In this document: positions 16,371 through 24,477 of the stretch, piece by piece
How positions within the stretch are numbered: position 1 is the stretch's first letter
Layout: every line of letters starts with the position of its first letter
Source of the DNA: Micromonospora sediminimaris
GTDB lineage: Bacteria; Actinomycetota; Actinomycetes; Mycobacteriales; Micromonosporaceae
Direction: 5' to 3'
Assembly (NCBI GenBank): GCA_900112325.1
Contig: FOLJ01000006.1
Span: 186,001 to 250,000 of the forward strand
Length of the DNA stretch: 64,000 bases
Notes under the pieces: generated by a model
The model's database searches: none
What the model saw: only the letters and a program-made list of their open reading frames with translations
What the model was told of the DNA's origin: nothing
Made by a program: the position numbers and the translations under genes

Positions 16371-19199
16371 ATGCCGCCACGGATCCACCTCCCGACCGGC
16401 TGGGTGACCTTCGTTTTCACCGACATCGAGGGCTCCACCCGACTGGCGCAGCTGCTCGGGTCGGGCTATCGGCCGGTGCTGGCCGAGCATCGACGGCTGC
16501 TCCGCCGCACGATCGCGGCGACCGAGGGCGCGGAGTTGCTGACCGAGGGCGACTCGTTCTTTCTCGCCTTCGATGACGCCGGAGCGGCGTTGACCGCCTG
16601 TCTGACCGCCCAGCGGGCGCTCGGTGAACACGACTGGCCGACCCCCGAGGCGGCCCCCCGGGTCCGGATGGGACTGCACACCGGTTGGGCGGAGCCACGC
16701 GACGGCGAGTACGCCAGTCCCGAGGTGCACCGGGCGGCCCGCGTCGCCGCTGCGGCGCACGGCGGGCAGATCCTCTGCTCCGGTGCCACGGCGCGGCGGG
16801 CCCGTCCACTGCCGGCCGGCGCCTCGCTACTAGACCTCGGGCTGCACCGGCTACGCGGCTTCGATGACCGGGAACGGCTCTTCCAGCTCGTCGCACCCGG
16901 CCTGGAACGGCAGTTTCCGCGACCGCGTACCGCCGACGCGGTGGCGCACAACCTGCCGATCCAGGTCACCACGTTCGTCGGCCGGCAGACCGAACGCGCC
17001 GAGCTGAGGCGACTCGTGGCCCGACACCGGCTGGTCACCGTGCTGGGCGCGGGTGGCAGCGGCAAGACGCGGCTGGCCGTGGAGTTCGCCACCGACCTGG
17101 TGGACGAGTACCCGGACGGCGTCTGGTTCGTCGACATCGCCGCGGTCACCGATCCCGGGCTGGTCGCCTTCGCGGTCGCCGCCGTGCTCGGGCTGCGTCC
17201 GGAGCCGGGCCGCCCGATGGTCGACACGCTTGTGGAGTACGCCGCTGCCCGCCGGATGCTGATCGTGCTCGACACCTGCGACGCCCAGCCGGCGTCCTGC
17301 GCCGAGGCGGTGTCCCGGTTGCTGGCCGGTGGCGGTGGCGTGCGGGTGCTGGCGACGACCCGGGAACCGCTCGGGCTGCCGGGCGAGGTGGTGTGGCGAA
17401 TCCCGCCGTTGTCCGTCGACCCGGCACCCGACGGCACCGAGAGCGACGCGGTTGCGCTGCTGCTGGACCGTACGGCGGCGGCCCGAGGCGGGCGGCAGCC
17501 CGACCCGTCCGAGTCGGCCGACATCCGCCGGGTGGTGCGCCGCCTGGACGGGTTGCCGCTCGCCATCGAGCTGGCCGCGGCCCGGCTGCGGGTGCTCTCG
17601 GTCGGTCAGCTCGCCGAGCGTCTCGACGACGTGCTCGGCACGCTCGACGCCGGCCGCGAGGATCCGCTGCCGGCACCGGCCGATCGGGGCAACACCGGCA
17701 ACCAGCGGGACACGGTCGACCTGGCCGCGGCGGCCACCGGCGTCAACCCCTCGGCCCCGGCGACCCGCGCTGCGGCCCGCTCGGCTGTCGAACGGCACCT
17801 GACCATGCAGGCGACGGTGACCTGGTCCTACCGGACCCTCGGGCCGCGGGCCGCGCGACTGCTGCGCTGGCTGGCCGTCTTCGCCGGCCCGGTCGACCTG
17901 CCGACGGTGGAGTGGCTGCTCGACGACGACCCGCTCGACCCGCTGTCGGTGCTTGTCGACAAGTCCATGGTGCTGGCGGAGCCGCATGCGGCCGGCTGCA
18001 CCTACCGGATGCTCGACCCGATCCGGGCGTACGCGGCACGCCGGCTCGCCGAAGCCGGCGAGGAACAGGCGGCCCGTGACCGGCATGTGGCCTGGTCGGC
18101 GCACGCCCTGGAGCGGGCACACCTCGGCCCGGACGGGCAGGCGGTGACGCTGTCGCTGTACGCGCTGGATCCACTCGCCGGTGAGCTGCGTGCCGCGCTG
18201 CGCTGGTGCGCCACAGGTGGCAGTGCCCGGATCGGACTGCGGCTGGCTGGCGGGCTGGACCAGTGGTGGCGTGAGCGCGGACTGGCCCGGGAAGGCCGGC
18301 TCTGGCTGTTCCGGCTCTACGGCCGCCTGGCCGAGACCGGTGAGGTGATCCCGGAGGACGAGCTGGCGGCGGCCTACCACATGCATTCGCTGCACGCCGG
18401 TGGCGACGGCGAGTTCGGCGAGGAGCTGCGCTACTCGCAGCGGGCCGAGGCGGCGGCCCGCCAGGCCGGGGACGCCGGTCTGCTGGCCCGGGTGCTCGCC
18501 GGCCGCGCCGCCCCGCTCGTCGACATGGGACAGTTCGCCGAGGCGGAGCGGGTCTGCCGGGAGGTCATCGACTGGGCGCAGGACCAGGGGGTCGAGTCGG
18601 AGGCGTTGTTCGCCGTCTTCCGCCTGGCCGAGCTGCTGTGGCGGCGGGGCGCGCTGGGCGAGGCGGCGGAGCTGCTCGGTGCGGCTCGTCCGGTGGAGGC
18701 GTCCCGCCCGGTCGACCGGGGACGCCGCTCGGTGGACATGCTGCTCGGCATGGTCGCGCTGGCGCGGGGTGACCTGGTGGCCGCACACGAGCACCTGCTG
18801 GTGGCGCTGCGGTCGCGGATGAATCACGGCTTCCACGGGCGGGCCTGCGACACGTTGAACGCGGTCGCGGTGCGTTGCGCGGTCGGTGGCCAGCCGCTGA
18901 CCGGGGCTCGGCTCTTCGGCGCCGCCCAGGCGACCCGGGCGGGTCTGCGGTCGACGCCGGGCATCTTCGAGGCGTACTGGACGGAGCGGCAGGCGGCGCT
19001 GCGGCGGATGTTGGGCGACACGGCCTTCGACGAGGCGTACGGCGAGGGCGCCGAACTGGGGCTGGATGAGGCGGTCGCGTTGGCGCTCGGTGTCGAGCAT
19101 CCCGACCTGGCGGCCGATTCGGGGCGGTTCGCCTCGGGAGCGGGTCGCTCCGCTCCACCTCGGCCCAGCGCTGTCAACCGGCACACCGAGCACGCCTGA
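16371..19199 (+). CDS. Adenylate cyclase-like / NTPase / TPR regulator
   Basis: A 942-residue multidomain protein. The N-terminal class III nucleotide cyclase homology domain (about residues 1-165) has the two metal-binding aspartates (VFTDIEGSTRL, EGDSFFLAF), but the usual Asn before the Arg is replaced (EVHRAARV). Next comes an AP-ATPase/NB-ARC-type NTPase with P-loop LGAGGSGKTRLAVEF (about residue 225), LIVLDTCD and VLATTREPL. The last 400 residues are TPR-like helical repeats. No C-terminal LuxR HTH is present. Such proteins occur in mycobacteria and other actinobacteria as putative signal-integrating cyclases. The ATG has GGGGGGAGG upstream. The gene ends at a 36-bp palindrome. Confidence 0.85.
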   Translation: MPPRIHLPTGWVTFVFTDIEGSTRLAQLLGSGYRPVLAEHRRLLRRTIAATEGAELLTEGDSFFLAFDDAGAALTACLTAQRALGEHDWPTPEAAPRVRMGLHTGWAEPRDGEYASPEVHRAARVAAAAHGGQILCSGATARRARPLPAGASLLDLGLHRLRGFDDRERLFQLVAPGLERQFPRPRTADAVAHNLPIQVTTFVGRQTERAELRRLVARHRLVTVLGAGGSGKTRLAVEFATDLVDEYPDGVWFVDIAAVTDPGLVAFAVAAVLGLRPEPGRPMVDTLVEYAAARRMLIVLDTCDAQPASCAEAVSRLLAGGGGVRVLATTREPLGLPGEVVWRIPPLSVDPAPDGTESDAVALLLDRTAAARGGRQPDPSESADIRRVVRRLDGLPLAIELAAARLRVLSVGQLAERLDDVLGTLDAGREDPLPAPADRGNTGNQRDTVDLAAAATGVNPSAPATRAAARSAVERHLTMQATVTWSYRTLGPRAARLLRWLAVFAGPVDLPTVEWLLDDDPLDPLSVLVDKSMVLAEPHAAGCTYRMLDPIRAYAARRLAEAGEEQAARDRHVAWSAHALERAHLGPDGQAVTLSLYALDPLAGELRAALRWCATGGSARIGLRLAGGLDQWWRERGLAREGRLWLFRLYGRLAETGEVIPEDELAAAYHMHSLHAGGDGEFGEELRYSQRAEAAARQAGDAGLLARVLAGRAAPLVDMGQFAEAERVCREVIDWAQDQGVESEALFAVFRLAELLWRRGALGEAAELLGAARPVEASRPVDRGRRSVDMLLGMVALARGDLVAAHEHLLVALRSRMNHGFHGRACDTLNAVAVRCAVGGQPLTGARLFGAAQATRAGLRSTPGIFEAYWTERQAALRRMLGDTAFDEAYGEGAELGLDEAVALALGVEHPDLAADSGRFASGAGRSAPPRPSAVNRHTEHA

Positions 19200-19235
19200 G
19201 ACCGTCGGGAATCCGCGCGCGGATTCCCGACGGTC
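19200..19235 (+). terminator. Bidirectional terminator, 36-bp perfect palindrome
   Basis: GACCGTCGGGAATCCGCG (19200-19217) is followed directly by its exact reverse complement (19218-19235). It starts one base after the cyclase-NTPase stop and sits before the convergent phospholipase gene, so it can terminate both. There is no U tract, as is usual for GC-rich actinobacteria. Confidence 0.8.
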
Positions 19236-19289
19236 CCTGAGCGGCGGGACGCCCGACCACGGTTGCTGCCGGGCCGTCCACACTGTTCG

Positions 19290-19826
19290 TCAGGCGCGAG
19301 CGCGGCGCTCGGCGTCGGCCTTCATCCGGGCGGCCCGGTCGATGTCGGACTGCTGGACGGCGGCTACCGAGCCGAAGATGGCGACGGCCTGGTAGTAGGT
19401 CCACGCCAGGCTCAGGCAGGCCGGCCGGACGACGGAGTTGTAGGTGGCGCAGGACCGCTTCAGATCCGCGTAGAAGGCGCTGTCGAGGCGCGGCTTGGTG
19501 GCACTGAACTGGCCGACCGCCTTGTAGTTGCGGTAGCCGAAGTCGTGGCGGGCGCAGGAGAGGCTGAACTTGAATCCGAGCGGGTTGTCCGGGCTGGACG
19601 AGCAGTAGTCGGTGGACCAGTCGAAGTTGTACTCGGCCCAGGGCGCGCGGTTCTGGCGGGCGGAGTACCAGGCGTTGTGGCTGCTGGCGCTGGTCTGGGT
19701 CCAGCTGGACAGGACCGACAACTTCTGCTGTGGAGTGACGGCCGCCGTGGCGGGGGAGGCCACGGCGAAGGCGGTGAGCAGCGCGAGTACGCCGGAGGTG
19801 AGGATGGTGGCGAGACGTCTGGGCAT
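19290..19826 (-). CDS. Secreted prokaryotic phospholipase A2
   Basis: A 178-residue protein with a clear signal peptide (MPRRLATILTSGVLALLTAFAVASPATAA, cleavage after about residue 29). The mature part has the PLA2 signature SLSCARHDFGYRN with the His-Asp dyad, the calcium-loop-like region before it (DYCSSSPDNPLGF) and paired cysteines. It hydrolyses the sn-2 ester of phospholipids outside the cell. The length matches Streptomyces-type PLA2 (about 120-150 mature residues). It converges with the cyclase-NTPase gene. Confidence 0.9.
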   Translation of the reverse strand: MPRRLATILTSGVLALLTAFAVASPATAAVTPQQKLSVLSSWTQTSASSHNAWYSARQNRAPWAEYNFDWSTDYCSSSPDNPLGFKFSLSCARHDFGYRNYKAVGQFSATKPRLDSAFYADLKRSCATYNSVVRPACLSLAWTYYQAVAIFGSVAAVQQSDIDRAARMKADAERRARA

Positions 19827-19958
19827 GGTCGTACCTCCGCGGGGGTGTGCGGTGGGGCCAGTTGTTACCGGCGAGTCACCGGGGTTAGATCAGTGTCGAT
19901 CGATGACGCGGCCTGCCGGTGTTACCCGCGAGAAATATTGGTGACCTGTGCCGAAACA

Positions 19959-19999
19959 GACGAATGTCCTGGACACCGCCGGTGTCCAGGACATTCGTC
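19959..19999 (-). terminator. Hairpin terminator downstream of the methyltransferase
   Basis: GACGAATGTCCTGGACACCG (19959-19978) pairs perfectly with 19980-19999 around one central base. It lies 12 bp beyond the stop of the BON-methyltransferase on the minus strand, the expected place for an intrinsic terminator. The 132 bp on its other side lead to the phospholipase start. Confidence 0.75.
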
Positions 20000-20011
20000 G
20001 AGCGGACCTGC

Positions 20012-20746
20012 CTAGTCGAAGAAGCGGGCCAGGTGGGTGGCGGTAGGGCCGTCGTCCTCCGGTCCCAGCGGAGTGAGGTCGGCGAAGATGGACGCACCGT
20101 CGCTGCCGGCGTGCAGGGGGTACCAGCGCGGCGTGCCCGGGGGTCGCATGACGCAGATGCCCTTGACCGTCTGCACGTCCAGCAGCCGCACGTGGGTCGG
20201 GTCGGCAACCGCGTTCACATGACCCCACCAGGGGCTCATCACGTGCAGCACACCCCCGGGGCGGAGCACCCGGTGGCACTCGTCCAGCAGCGGCAGAAAG
20301 TCGATCAGGTGCTCCAGGATGTGTACCGCGAACAGCACGTCGACCGAGTCGTCGGCCAGTGGCAGGGAGCCGGAGAGATCGGCGACCGCGTCCACTCCGG
20401 GGGCGGGGAAGATGTCCAGGCCAAGATTGCCGGGCCACTGCTTGGTGGCGCCGCAGCCCAGATCGACCACCACCGGGTCGCGTCCGCCGACCCGTACCCG
20501 GCACCAGACGCCGAAGACGCCGGCCAGCCGGCCGACCTGCTCGCGTACCAGTCGCAGCTGTGCCGGCTCGTCGACCTCGCCGGTCAGGTGGGCGACGCCC
20601 CGGTCGAAACGGACCTCGACACCGAGCGGGCGCAATCGCTCGTCGTGGCGGACCTGGTCCAGCCACGCCTCGGTGAGGAACCCGTCCATCGCCCGCAGCC
20701 GCTCGGCGGAGGACGGGGTGTGTGCCAACGCGACCATACCGGCCAC
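20012..20746 (-). CDS. BON domain-methyltransferase fusion protein
   Basis: A 244-residue protein. Residues about 30-85 look like a BON domain (LGVEVRFDRGVAHLTGEVDEPAQLRLV with a beta-hairpin and helix), normally found in OsmY-like proteins. From about residue 92 a class I SAM-dependent methyltransferase follows: VVDLGCGATKQW (motif I), NLGLDIFPAPGVDAVADLSG, and LFAVHILEHLIDFLPLLDECHRVLRPGGVLHV. Late features resemble those of the Methyltransf_11 type. The substrate is unknown. The combination is unusual; a lipid or membrane-associated acceptor is possible but only a guess. Confidence 0.75.
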   Translation of the reverse strand: MAGMVALAHTPSSAERLRAMDGFLTEAWLDQVRHDERLRPLGVEVRFDRGVAHLTGEVDEPAQLRLVREQVGRLAGVFGVWCRVRVGGRDPVVVDLGCGATKQWPGNLGLDIFPAPGVDAVADLSGSLPLADDSVDVLFAVHILEHLIDFLPLLDECHRVLRPGGVLHVMSPWWGHVNAVADPTHVRLLDVQTVKGICVMRPPGTPRWYPLHAGSDGASIFADLTPLGPEDDGPTATHLARFFD

Positions 20747-20813
20747 CTCCGGCCGGCCCGTTACCCGGATAGTTGCCCGGTATGCGCCGGTTGTCCCTGA
20801 AATTCGCGCCAGG

Positions 20814-21125
20814 TCAACGCGCGATGGGCCGTCGAGGACGTCCGGTACGCATCCGCTGCCGCGGTGCGGCCGCCGTCCGGGGCCGCTTCAGGTGATAGCG
20901 GTGCAACTCGTTGTTCCCCGGCAGGGACGGGTCCTCGCTCATCGCGACCAACTCCCAGCCCTGGTCGCCGGCCCGGTTGAGATGAGCCAGCGCGGTGTCG
21001 CCGTACGGCGTGACGTCGATCATCGAACCGTCGGGGCCGTACCAGGAGAAGATGACCTCGAAGCCGAGGTCGTTGGTGGCGGCCTGGCGGCGGCGCACCA
21101 GTAGGGCGTACTCCCACCTGAGCAT
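20814..21125 (-). CDS. Conserved hypothetical protein (DUF4177-like)
   Basis: A 103-residue protein that starts MLRWEYALLVRRR and contains the pattern LNRAGDQGWELVAM, both as in DUF4177-type small proteins (WEY near the start, then LN-GxxGWELV). The C-terminal 30 residues are basic (RPRTAAAPRQRMRTGRPRR). No enzymatic motif is visible. The ATG at 21125 is chosen because similarity begins there; an upstream in-frame ATG would overlap the ABC-F gene. It lies 37 bp downstream of the ABC-F gene on the same strand. Confidence 0.65.
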   Translation of the reverse strand: MLRWEYALLVRRRQAATNDLGFEVIFSWYGPDGSMIDVTPYGDTALAHLNRAGDQGWELVAMSEDPSLPGNNELHRYHLKRPRTAAAPRQRMRTGRPRRPIAR

Positions 21126-21162
21126 GGGGTCATTGTCGCCCCACCGTCCGGATTCCGCCGGA

Positions 21163-22800
21163 TCAAAACTCGGTGATCCGCCCGGCGTCCACCCGCAACC
21201 GCCGGTCGAGGCGTACCGCCTCCAGCATTCGCCGGTCATGGGTCACCAGCAGCAGGGTGCCCGGGAAGCTGGCAAGCGCGGACTCCAGTTGCTCGATCGC
21301 CGGCAGATCGAGGTGGTTCGTCGGCTCGTCCAGCACCAGCAGATTGACGCCGCGCCCCTGCAACAGGGCCAACGCGGCCCGGGTCCGTTCGCCCGGAGAG
21401 AGCGTCGCGGCCGGTCGCAGCACGTGCTGCGCGCGCAGGCCGAACTTGGCCAGCAGCGTACGCGCGTCCGCCGGAGACACGTCCGGCACCGCGGCCCGGA
21501 ACGCGTCAAGCAGCGGTACGTCACCCAGGAACAGTCCCCGGGCCTGGTCCACCTCGCCGACCACCACGCCCGGCCCCAGCGCGGCCTGGCCGGCGTCCAG
21601 CGGCAACCGGCCGAGCAGGGCGGCCAGCAGGGTCGACTTGCCGGAGCCGTTCGCCCCGGTCACCGCCACCCGGTCCGCCCAGTCGATCTGAAGGTTCACC
21701 GGGCCGAGGGTGAAATCGCCCCGGCGTACCACGGCGTCGCGGAGCGTGGCCACGACGGCGCCGGCGCGCGGCGCGGCGGCGATCTCCATCCGCAGCTCCC
21801 ACTCCTTGCGTGGCTCCTCCACCACATCCAGACGTTCGATCAGCCGCTCGGTCTGCCGGGCCTTCGCCGCCTGCTTCTCGGACGCCTCGGACCGGAACTT
21901 GCGGCCGATCTTGTCGTTGTCGGTGGCCTTACGCCGGGCGTTGCGGACCCCCTTCTCCATCCAGGCCCGCTGGGTACGCGCCCGTGCCTGGAGTCCGGCC
22001 CGCGTGTCGGCGTACTCCTCGTAGTCGGCGCGCGCCTGGCGGCGGGCCACCTCCCGCTCCTCCAGGTACGCCGCGTAACCACCGCCGAAGTGGTTCACCT
22101 GCTGCTGGTGCAGGTCCAACTCCAGCACCGAGGTGACCGTGCGGGCCAGGAACTCCCGGTCGTGGCTGACCAGGACCGTGCCGGCGCGCAGCCCGGTCAC
22201 GAAGGTCTCCAGCCGGTCCAGCCCGGCCAGGTCGAGATCGTTCGTGGGCTCGTCGAGCAGGAAGATGTCGTACCGGCTGAGCAGCAGCGACGCCAGGCCG
22301 GCCCGGGCGGCCTGGCCGCCGGAGAGACTGGTCATCTCCTGGTCGAGATCGACGGCGAGGCCCAGCTCGGCCGCCACCTCCTCGGCCCGCTCGTCCAGGT
22401 CGGCGCCGCCGAGCCCGAGCCAGCTCTCCAGCGCGGCGGCGTACGCGTCGTCCGCGCCCGGGGTGCCGGCGGTCAGCGCCTCCGTCGCCGCGTCGAGCGC
22501 AGCTTGCGCCCCGGTCACGCCGGTGCGGCGGGCCAGGAACGCCCGGACCGTCTCCCCGGGGCGGCGCTCCGGCTCCTGGGGCAGGTGCCCGATGCTCGCG
22601 CCGGGCGGGCTCACCGCGACGCTGCCGGCCTCGACCGGCAACAGACCGGCGAGCGTACGCAGCAGCGTCGACTTGCCGGCCCCGTTGGCCCCGACCAGGC
22701 CGACCACGTCGCCGGGCGCGACCACGAGGTCCAGGCCGGCGAAGAGGGTGCGTTCCCCGTGCCCGGCGGCGAGGTCCCGGGCGATCAGCGTGGCGCTCAC
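21163..22800 (-). CDS. ABC-F family ATPase
   Basis: A 545-residue protein with two ABC ATPase domains and no transmembrane segment. Domain 1 has P-loop GANGAGKST, signature LSGGQ and DEPTNDLDL. Domain 2 has P-loop GANGSGKST, signature LSPGE and DEPTNHLDL, then THDRRML. The linker between them is basic and helical (RQARADYEEYADTRAGL, RNARRKATDNDKIGRKF), the P-site-tRNA interaction motif region of ABC-F factors. Such proteins act on the ribosome, as translation factors or by protecting it from antibiotics. Which role applies here cannot be told from sequence. Confidence 0.9.
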   Translation of the reverse strand: MSATLIARDLAAGHGERTLFAGLDLVVAPGDVVGLVGANGAGKSTLLRTLAGLLPVEAGSVAVSPPGASIGHLPQEPERRPGETVRAFLARRTGVTGAQAALDAATEALTAGTPGADDAYAAALESWLGLGGADLDERAEEVAAELGLAVDLDQEMTSLSGGQAARAGLASLLLSRYDIFLLDEPTNDLDLAGLDRLETFVTGLRAGTVLVSHDREFLARTVTSVLELDLHQQQVNHFGGGYAAYLEEREVARRQARADYEEYADTRAGLQARARTQRAWMEKGVRNARRKATDNDKIGRKFRSEASEKQAAKARQTERLIERLDVVEEPRKEWELRMEIAAAPRAGAVVATLRDAVVRRGDFTLGPVNLQIDWADRVAVTGANGSGKSTLLAALLGRLPLDAGQAALGPGVVVGEVDQARGLFLGDVPLLDAFRAAVPDVSPADARTLLAKFGLRAQHVLRPAATLSPGERTRAALALLQGRGVNLLVLDEPTNHLDLPAIEQLESALASFPGTLLLVTHDRRMLEAVRLDRRLRVDAGRITEF

Positions 22801-22860
22801 AAACAGCCGAGCCTACCCGTCGCCGCGCGGCGGACCCTGCGACGAGGCAGACTCACGTGC

Positions 22861-23613
22861 GTGTTGACCACTCTGGCGATCGACTGCGGGGGCGGCGGAA
22901 TCAAGGCCTCCGTCCTCGACGGCGCGGGCACGATGCGGGCCCAGCCGATGCGGGTGCCGACGCCGTACCCCCTGCCGCCGGACCTGTTCGTCCGCACGCT
23001 CGTGGAACTCGGCGGTCGGTTGCCGGCGGCCGGCCGGGTGACGGTCGGGATGCCTGGCATGATCCGGCACGGCGTGGTGGTGGCCACCCCGCACTACGTG
23101 ACCCGTTCGGGCCCACGTAGCCGGGTCGACCCGGCGCTGCTCGCCGAGTGGTCCGGGTTCGACGCCCGCAGCGCGCTCTCGGCCGCGTTCGGCCTGCCGG
23201 CGCTGGTGCTCAATGACGCCGAGGTGCACGGTGCCGGGGTGGTCGCCGGCACCGGTTGCGAACTCGTGCTGACCCTCGGCACCGGGTTGGGCAGCGCCCT
23301 CTTCGACGGTGGGGTGCTCGCCCCGCACCTCGAACTGTCACATGCCCCGGTGCGTTGGGGCACCACCTACGACACGTACGTCGGTGAGCCTGAGCGCCGC
23401 CGGCTGGGCGACGCCTTCTGGTCCCGACGGATCCGGCAGGTGGTGGAGGGGCTGCGTCCGGTGTTCCGCTGGGACCGGCTCTACCTGGGCGGCGGGAACT
23501 CGCGGCGGATCCGCCCCGAGCAGCTCACCCGGATGGGTGACGACGTGGTGGTGGTCCCGAACAGCGCCGGCATAGTCGGTGGCGTCCGCGCCTGGGACCT
23601 CGCCACCGTGTAA
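22861..23613 (+). CDS. ROK family sugar kinase, polyphosphate-glucokinase-like
   Basis: A 250-residue actin-fold kinase. It begins LAIDCGGGGIKASVLDGAG (phosphate 1 loop), and VLNDAEVHGAGVV contains the catalytic Asp. LTLGTGLGSALFDGGVLAPHLELSHAP is the phosphate 2 block with the GH-type histidine region. The spacing resembles polyphosphate glucokinase PpgK, which phosphorylates glucose from polyphosphate or ATP, but the PpgK polyphosphate motifs are not exact. The GTG at 22861 follows CAGACT by 7 nt (leaderless type). It diverges from the ABC-F gene. I leave the symbol blank because the substrate is not certain. Confidence 0.75.
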   Translation: MLTTLAIDCGGGGIKASVLDGAGTMRAQPMRVPTPYPLPPDLFVRTLVELGGRLPAAGRVTVGMPGMIRHGVVVATPHYVTRSGPRSRVDPALLAEWSGFDARSALSAAFGLPALVLNDAEVHGAGVVAGTGCELVLTLGTGLGSALFDGGVLAPHLELSHAPVRWGTTYDTYVGEPERRRLGDAFWSRRIRQVVEGLRPVFRWDRLYLGGGNSRRIRPEQLTRMGDDVVVVPNSAGIVGGVRAWDLATV

Positions 23614-23704
23614 GGCAGGCAGGAAAAGCCACCGGGAACAGTCGCGGTACGGCCGGTGTTGTGCCAGCGTCGGAGCAGTGGTGCGACACGGAGGGGGTGG
23701 CGGC

Positions 23705-24070
23705 ATGGATCTTCTGGCCGAGTACCGACGGGCGACCCTGTTCTTCGAGGCGGGCGACCCCAGCAGCGCGGCCCGGCTGCTCGAACCGATCATCGAGGCG
23801 GAGCCGGACAACGCCTCCGTGCGCCAGTTGCTGGCCCGGGCCTACTTCCAGTCGGCACAGCTCAACCGGGCCGAGGAGCAGCTGCGGGAACTGGTCGACC
23901 GCAACCCCAGCGACCACTACGCCCACCACGTGCTGGGCCGGACGCTGGAGCGGCTCAACCGCTACACCGACGCGCTGCGTCACCTGCGCATCGCGGCGGC
24001 CATGCACTCGTCCAACGACGACTACACGACCGCCCTGCGCCGGGTCGAGACCCGGGTCGGCGGTCGCTGA
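23705..24070 (+). CDS. Tetratricopeptide repeat protein
   Basis: A 121-residue soluble protein with two to three TPR motifs (YRRATLFFEAGDPSSAARLLEPIIEAEPDN; LARAYFQSAQLNRAEEQLRELVDRNPSD; VLGRTLERLNRYTDALRHLRIAA). These form a small helical scaffold for protein-protein contact. The ATG at 23705 has ACGGAGGGGG upstream. It is followed by a strong hairpin terminator, so it forms its own transcription unit. The partner is unknown. Confidence 0.85.
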   Translation: MDLLAEYRRATLFFEAGDPSSAARLLEPIIEAEPDNASVRQLLARAYFQSAQLNRAEEQLRELVDRNPSDHYAHHVLGRTLERLNRYTDALRHLRIAAAMHSSNDDYTTALRRVETRVGGR

Positions 24071-24082
24071 TCCCGGACACGT

Positions 24083-24118
24083 GTCGAGAGGGCAGCCCGG
24101 GTGGGCTGCCCTCTCGAC
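24083..24118 (+). terminator. Intrinsic terminator after the TPR gene
   Basis: A 16-bp perfect stem (GTCGAGAGGGCAGCCC, 24083-24098, with 24103-24118) closed by a GGGT loop, 12 bp after the TPR stop. There is no U tract, as is normal in this GC range. Confidence 0.85.
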
Positions 24119-24217
24119 GTCTGGGGACCCGGCAGCCGCCGTGCCCACGATGGCCTGGCCGGCGTCCGGCGTGCCTACCATGAGCCGCATGACAGCCGAC
24201 CGGACGGTGGACGTGGC

Positions 24218-24472
24218 ATGAAGCTGAAGCTGGACCTGCACGACATCTTCAACAAGGGCCACGACATCGACCGGGCACTGCGCGGGATCATGGACGAGGC
24301 GGTGGCCAAGAAGGCCACCCTCGTCGAGATCATCCCGGGCAAGGGCTCCGGCCAGCTCAAGAAGCGGGTGCTGCGCTTCCTCGACCAGAAGGACGTCAAG
24401 CAGCTCTACCACCGGGTCGAGAAGGACTCCAAGAACTTCGGCCGCCTCTTCGTCCACTTCCGCTGGAAGTAG
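24218..24472 (+). CDS. Smr-domain protein
   Basis: An 84-residue protein that is essentially a single Smr (small MutS-related) domain. LDLHDIFNKGHDIDRALRGIM corresponds to the LDLHG block, and EIIPGKGSGQLKKRVLRFL to the GxGxG block. Smr domains bind and may nick nucleic acid. The family's LDLHG has Asp in place of Gly here. The ATG at 24218 was preferred to an upstream in-frame ATG because the domain begins at residue 2. It converges with the M28 peptidase gene with only 5 bp between the stops. Confidence 0.8.
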   Translation: MKLKLDLHDIFNKGHDIDRALRGIMDEAVAKKATLVEIIPGKGSGQLKKRVLRFLDQKDVKQLYHRVEKDSKNFGRLFVHFRWK

Positions 24473-24477
24473 CTGCC

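Noticed and set aside
16851-19283. An 810-codon minus-strand frame opposite the cyclase-NTPase gene
   Set aside because: Shadow of the coding strand; low-complexity translation with no motif, no ribosome binding site.
20995-22860. A 620-residue N-terminal extension of the ROK kinase
   Set aside because: The extension is antisense to the ABC-F gene and of biased composition; the kinase fold starts right after GTG 22861.
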